Assembly (NCBI GenBank): GCA_900708905.1
Contig: CAADRB010000061.1
Location: forward strand, 910,662 to 974,661
DNA from: Hymenolepis diminuta
Taxonomy: Eukaryota > Platyhelminthes > Cestoda > Cyclophyllidea > Hymenolepididae
Direction: 5' to 3'
DNA: 64,000 nucleotides
Notes under the pieces: model-generated
Told to the model about the DNA's origin: nothing
Database searches by the model: none
Seen by the model: only the letters and a program-made list of their open reading frames with translations
In this document: piece after piece, positions 1 through 64,000 of the stretch
How the letters are laid out: every line of letters begins with the position of its first letter
Numbering within the stretch: position 1 is the stretch's first letter
Position numbers and translations under genes: made by a program

Positions 1-3000
1 AATGTAAAGTAATGTTGCGTTGCACAAATATCAGGGATGTTTTTAATTTTATTATTTTGTACCAGTTTCCATAAAACTCTAAAAGTAATGGATCGGTGGA
101 ACAGTACGTTGATATATGGATGTCACTTTAATTTAGTGGCTCAAAGTTATAGGGAAGTATATATGTATTCACATTCAGTTGATGGTGTTGTAAAGACTTT
201 TGCTAAGACTAACAACAGAAAATCATATTTTCCAAATCAGAATACCAGAAACAGAGAGTGTGGCTAAGTATATTGCTCAAAGTCAGTCAAAATTCGAGCT
301 AAAGTGAAAATAGCAAAGATCAGGAAAGGGAGAGAGGAAAAAGGAGGACGGCAAACTGGAAAGAGAACGTTTGGGCCGACTATCTTTAAATCTTTAAGTG
401 CAAAAACTGATGTAGAGGCAATTGAAAATTGATAATTGGTAAACTGCTGCTGTGTTTAGGGCACATGGAGGTGAAATGCCAAGATTGCACTTGAATGTAC
501 AAATAATTTCGCATAAAAACTGTTTAAATTAGCGTGTGGTTTGAAAGTAGTTTTGAGAAGCATTTAAAAGGCAATCCTTCAGTGTTTACATATGAAGACT
601 GGTAGCTGAAAAGCAGTTGCCTAGACTCGGAAATTCCTTAATACATGGTGTTTTTGACTATTGATTGAAGTCCTTAAGTCTTTTTATAACGAATTCTTAG
701 CCTTAAAGGAACAGATTTATTAACCTTTTAAAACGTGTGAAATAAATTTTTTAATGCTTATAGTAAAGCTTTCAGACGATCAGTATTTTCGATTATATTA
801 TTGTTTATCATTCTAATTGTCAACCTGTTATCTGAACCTCTGGTGGATCACATTTCCTTTATAATGTCTAATCAGATATGATCGGTGTAAGTAATTTATG
901 TAAAAGATTTCAATCGCTCAGCGCACGACCATGTACATAAAATTTCTATGTATTAGATCTCATATATTAAATATAATAGTCCCATATTTTGGTACAATTG
1001 CTTCATATAAATATAAGATATAATTATTAGAGTTTACCTTGTGTGAATAGTAGTGAGCTCCATTTATTAAAGCTATATAGTAATTTGGCATTAATTGTCC
1101 GGGCTTCCAAATGTATCAAATGGTCAACAAGCTTAGGATATCCCAGGATTGAACTCACTCATGAACCCATAGTCAAATCTTGAATTCTAAACCTTTTGAC
1201 ATTAGAGCAAGTAGTACTGAGCTTTACTTATGAATTGAGCAACCTGAACCTGCAATTTAAATGAAGTAAGATTTTTTATATCTTGTCTTTATTCCCAACT
1301 TTTATTCGGTTCCCTCTCCTTCCCCTATTATTAGGCTGAATTTAACTGAAATTTTAAATTTTTGTTACCATAAGTAATGATAGTACTGTTTATGTACTAG
1401 GAAACAAAATGAAGTTTATAGTTTATAGTTAAATAGATTCTTTTTTAATGTATAACACCAGTTACTTCATATTACCGAAAACCTTTTGATATGCTTTTCC
1501 GGGTGCAAAGCTTTCATCAGTGGACCTTTAATAGCGAATTCTTTTTCAGGTGTAAATTTTTCCCCATTGGTAGATGCCTAATTTTTATAACAAGCTTCAA
1601 TCCAATGTTGCGAAGTTTCAACAATTAATAGCCCTCTGAAATTTTTTTCTCGCCTTTCGAAATGGAAAAATTTTTGCAAAACAATTGCTCAGTCACAATA
1701 CTCAGTCTAGTGCTAACTTAAGTATTCAATTTCCTTTCTTTCGATATTTAAAATCAACAACTTCATTAATTTTAATTTTAAATGATCGTGTATATCAATA
1801 TCAATATGCTCTTTTTAAATTATAAATGTTAAAACAGAGAATAATTATTTTCTATAAAGTAACTTTCCTAAGTTCGATGTCAGTAAAATATACAAATGTA
1901 ATTCAATTAGAGTCGACTGCTTTTTAGTTAAGATGCCTCATTCTGTTATCCATAGAGTAACAATAAATGAGGTTCAGAGATTTTTTCAGTTGATTTTAAA
2001 GTTTCGTTGACTTTTTTCTGTTTAATAAATTTCTTTTTGAATAATTGAGCGTATTTTTACTTTTATACACTTAAAATGGGATATTTTATGATAATGCCTA
2101 GAAAAATTTTACAACATAGTGTAACAGAGTTATAATTGAATGTGACATTTATACCTCTGTTAGATAAAATATATTTATTTTAATATTATTTTAGCTTTAA
2201 TAATAAAGAATTTGATGGATTATCATCATAACCAATGGCAATATAAAACACTTGAAAATTGTAATCATGGGGATGAAAAGAGGGGAAGAGTTTGCAACTC
2301 CAAAATATCATTATCTGAAATGTGAATTCTTTAGTATAGCGGACTGGAAATACGCATAAAGAACCAGGAACAACAGTCTTGACTGAATCACATTATATTG
2401 AGTCATTTATATTTTTGTGTGCAGACAAACTGGACAAACTTGAATGTTGACTTCTTTTTGCTCAGGAGGCTGAGCTTTGCAGTAAGATCTAAAGTCACCT
2501 ATTTCAAATTTAATATTTAGACTGCTGAGTTCCAATTTTAAACTCATTTATTTAATTTCCATATCTGTAATGCTCAATTTTGTTTCACTAGTAGATTGAA
2601 TTTCGCTCATTATTTCTATTCCCATACTTCCGTTCTGGCCAAATTGTATCTAATTGATATGATCTGATATTTAGAATTATCTCACCTTTTAGTTAGAAAT
2701 TTATCTTTGCATGTTTAGTTAATCATTCATTTCATGCTCTAATAATTTACCTGAAAGGATATTCCTCTCATAGGATTATTCCACCAATCCGTTCATTTCA
2801 TTTTTTAGGTGCGAACTGACGTATTAACTCGTTTATATCTGAAAAATCTGTTTAAATATTTCGTGAAAGAAAATCTTTCTTATTACAGGATCCAAAGAAG
2901 ATCTTTGATGCATTTACGTGGCTATACAAAACTAACAATTAAATAATCTAATTGAAAAATTAACACGCCCAATCATTTAGACTTTACTTTGAGACTAGAC

Positions 3001-3399
3001 TTAAAATAAATTTCCCTGGGTAAGTTTAAAATATGCGTAGGCTATAGACGAACAAGCGTCTCATTTAAACATTTAAATTAGTGGGTTACCCTGTCTGGAT
3101 CCCCCCTTTTTCCATCAAGTCATAATGTCGGAAATACCTTTCAGACAACCTTGCTGTCTGAGTAACTTTTTAAGTTTTTAAAACGCTCATTTTAAGTTAG
3201 AAGATTTCCTTCTTTGGTCTGCTCAAAGAGGAAATAACCCCCTGTCAATTATATACTGTCAGCCAAAAGGAATCAATATACATAAGTGCCTAGGCTTTAT
3301 TCTCCTCTCCCATTGGAATTGTGACGTAATATAACAGTAGAGTCTTGGAAAAGATGTGAGAAGGAAGATATTGACTCAGCCTCTTTCTCTCCCTCTCTA

Positions 3400-3570
3400 A
3401 AGTGGCCGTAAGCCAATGGGGTTGCACAACAACTCTCTCAGTTCGCCTTGCAGTAGGGCGCAGCAGCATTTAGAGAGAGAAGCAGTAGAAAAGGCGGAAA
3501 GTTGAGAGAGGGCTGAAGGTTTATTGCGCACAGGTTTGCACAGGCCGTTGTAAATACAAGGATATACAAA
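3400..3570 (-). repeat. LTR-like promoter/poly(A) cassette, copy 1
   Basis: GC-richer than its surroundings. Read on the minus strand it has a TATTTA box (3551-3556 region) followed about 25 nt later by AATAAACC (TTTATT on + at 3520-3525) and then CCTCTCTCAAC. The same order and spacing, with shared AATAAACC..CCTCTC..CTCAAC, recurs at 25544-25578. A TATA box and poly(A) signal this close together are typical of retroviral-type LTRs with a short R region. No TG..CA ends or target-site duplications were established, so this could also be another class of repeat. Confidence 0.35.
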
Positions 3571-3608
3571 CTCTCGTTTTTCCCTCTTTGCTACTATTTT
3601 CCTAACCC

Positions 3609-3609
3609 N
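3609..3609. other. Ambiguous base in a C-homopolymer
   Basis: One N lies inside a run of C (about 3606-3617). It is a sequencing or assembly uncertainty in a homopolymer, in the intron, with no coding consequence. Confidence 0.95.
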
Positions 3610-5487
3610 CCCCCCCCTCCCCCTCATTTCCAATTGCACTTGCTTTCCTTCTCCTTCTGGGGTTAATTAGCATTTTAAGGAAGATTTCCCCGTTTTTGCC
3701 TTTTGCTTGAGGAGGAATCATAATGATGGCTCTATATGAAAAGTTCTCCCAAACTACCATTGGTGTTATTCTTAATAGCGTCGCTAACAGAGGTTTTCTC
3801 CGAACCAAACTTGCCTTAGAACATTCACATTAAGCTTTCATTTTATTTCTTAACTTATGGCAAAAGTTGAAGATGTTGAGACGTAATAATAAGTTTCTCT
3901 CTTGATGGGAAGTATTAAAATTAAGTTGGAAATTTGAGCAACATTATGTTAGGATTATGATTCTTCTTAAGTTAAGCTTACGAAGTCCTGCTAACTCAAA
4001 ATTTTAGCTATCTCATCTTGCTCCGCGCTAGAACTGTAAGCTGTAAAATATCTTATAAACTCACTTCGTCTTCTTACGCATTAGAAGAAGAAATGATTTG
4101 AAGTGGCTGAACCAACCCTTCTTGATTAAAAAAATCATTCAACAAGCACTGAACATTGGGTGCAATACAGAGAACTAATTATGAAATTTGGAAAGTAAGT
4201 TACCCACTTAGTAAATAATGTACAACCCGAATCCATAAAGCAAATGAAGTAAGATTCTTTTTTGCTCTCAGCATCATCTTAAATCTCCCACTTTTATTAT
4301 TATTGTGGACTTCTTGTTGTCCACTTTCACTTGCTTCCCTCAGATGGCGATTGTAAAATTTTTGTATTACTATGCGTGTTAATAATAAACATATTGTCGA
4401 AATCTTTTTTATATTTAGCAACTTTTTCCTGAGGCCTAACTTCTGCAAATTAAACTCTCTCTCGTTACACTATCTTCCTTTATCAGCTAAATAGAGATCT
4501 CTTTTGTGTCCCTTCTGTCTTCTTTCTGTTTTGCTTGTGGCGACGCTTTTGTAAGGGCGTTAGCTTAGCAAGTTTTTCCTTTGCTGGTGACTTCTAAATT
4601 GCAGATTCTTTTCAATATTTTGTCATAATGTTTAATAATTTCCTCACATTAGCAAAATTCACAAACAAACGGAATAATTAGGATTATAAGGAATTAGAAT
4701 TTATACAGAGTTCTCTTATATTTGCTTAATTTCAATTGATTATGAGCTAAAATGATATATATCTCGTTTCTTTTCCCTGTCTCCCTCATCATCTTACTAA
4801 TTGGAAACACCGATTTGGAGGAGAGTGAGAATTTGCTGTGCGGAGATTGGGGTTGAGCTATGAGCTTTGCATGGGATATATGTTGGTATTTTCTTAATGT
4901 CTTTATGCCTATCCATTTGCAGAGTAGTTCTCTTTAAAAATCTCTCGGCATCTAAGTTATGATTCGTCTTAATTGCTAAGAGTTGTGAATAGCATTCTGA
5001 TGGTGTTGAAGTGCATGATTAGCTTTTTCTATTGTCAAACGGGATGTCCACAGGATTAAGCTGATCGGCTAAAGCTCCATCCAAGAGCTCCAACGTGCCA
5101 TGAGAAGGTGTTAACAAAGTGTACTCTGTAAACAAACGGGTGGAATTGTAAAGTTAAAAGTTAGTATACGATATAATATTGACAGATAGCCTGTAGTGGG
5201 GTTACTCATTACGTGCAATATGTCAGATGGAGTGAAGTGCAAAAGCGAAGCGGATTTAGCTGTAATCTTTTCCTTTGAAGGAATCGAAGAGTCTAGAAAC
5301 AGGGATATTTGTGATCAATTGAATCGAAGGTGACTTATTCTTCAATGAGGAAGAATTGTCTTATTGCAAACTTGAAAAAACCAAAACCCCCTGAAAATAC
5401 TTGAGTATTTTTTTCAAAATTACATCACTTTGAGCTAAGAAAACCGTTTAAGTGCTGAATTAAACGAATTCGTCCTTCTTATTATAG

Positions 5488-63504
<58,017 letters not shown>

Positions 63505-64000
63505 GTGAGTTGATTCGTTCTCTTTTTTTCCTCTTGGTTCACAATTTAAACTATTTGTTTTGCTTAAAAGTAACCAAAATAATGTTTTTTTTGCCGATTG
63601 GGAGCAGAATGGTCGTAGAGAAAGGAATATAAAATGAAAACACGAAAAATTTTCACATTTTTGCTGAATTTGAGAGCAAAGCGTGTTAGACTTTTATCTT
63701 CGCAGTCTGTCCTCTTTGTTATTACACAGTTCCTGTTTAAGTGTTCTGCAAAAATCATTGGTTTTAAACTGATCGATTTGAATTTGGATGACTATTTGGC
63801 GCATGGTTGGTTAGCTATCAAAATCGAAATTATTAGATTCAAAACCCCTGGAAGAAGTTTTGTTGTATTTTTTTAACTATAGAAGAACGAGTTATTGCTA
63901 TTGTACTAAGTGTTACATTTTTTCACCAATCCTAAAAAACATTAATTTTATATAAACATTGGGATTATTTGCAACGCGTAGCGAAGTGTCATGATCTGTT
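63505..64000 (+). other. Start of the next Cav1 intron, to the window end
   Basis: AT-rich. Overlapping open frames on both strands (63564-63876) have no family features. Nothing else recognised. Confidence 0.65.

Larger units (their letters stand above)
1..5487 (+). other. Intron upstream of the domain I pore exon
   Basis: AT-rich sequence ending in a normal acceptor (tattatag) at 5487. I found no IS1-IS5 exon in it, so the preceding exon is left of the window. It contains an LTR-like cassette near 3400-3570 (separate entry), a C-homopolymer with one ambiguous base (N at 3609), and otherwise only short open frames in both strands without recognisable motifs. A tRNA-B-box-like stretch near 1145-1165 (minus strand) may be an old SINE fragment. 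Confidence 0.7.

Overview
The window reads as animal genomic DNA: AT-rich, no dense operons, and one long gene split into many short exons with GT..AG introns on the + strand. Joined, 29 well-supported exons plus one probable 14-nt micro-exon keep a single open frame of 1350 codons. They encode the part of an L-type (Cav1) voltage-gated calcium channel alpha-1 subunit that runs from the domain I pore loop to just past the IQ motif. The start (N-terminus, IS1-IS5) lies left of the window and the C-terminal end lies right of it. The host is an invertebrate. A parasitic flatworm is my best guess, from low GC, long introns, gag relics that look like flatworm Gypsy-type elements, and divergent channel residues, but the sequence alone does not prove it.

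Layout. 1-5487 intron; 5488-8417 domain I pore and IS6; 10352-10744 I-II linker with the beta-subunit site (AID); 10823-12687 domain II; 15625-17516 IIS6 and II-III linker; 17626-32575 domain III; 35371-48725 domain IV up to the start of IVS6; 54147-57435 end of IVS6, EF-hand and following conserved segment; 59025-63504 pre-IQ and IQ region. All four selectivity-filter glutamates (EEEE) are present.

The most interesting content is inside the intron at 32576-35370. Two small, intronless, same-strand genes sit there in tandem, each with its own start, stop and poly(A) signal. The second (34956-35189, 77 aa) is a single-pass membrane protein whose tail has both hallmarks of Crumbs cytoplasmic domains: a FERM-binding motif (GSYNPNEQE) and a C-terminal PDZ ligand (ERLF, compare ERLI). 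It looks like a minimal CRB3-like polarity protein. The first (34196-34486, 96 aa) has a Thr-rich ectodomain, one membrane segment and a degenerate version of the same juxtamembrane motif (AAYSPHEEE), but no ERLI-type end. I infer an ancient tandem duplication nested in the calcium channel gene.

Other introns carry decayed mobile DNA, all or mostly antisense to the channel: a mariner-type transposase relic (about 54580-55760), two LTR-retrotransposon gag relics (about 26815-27255 and 50500-51130), three LTR-like promoter/poly(A) cassettes (about 3400-3570, 13050-13330, 25500-25740), and several families of diverged short repeats, one with tRNA-like features. Long introns otherwise show nothing I can call.
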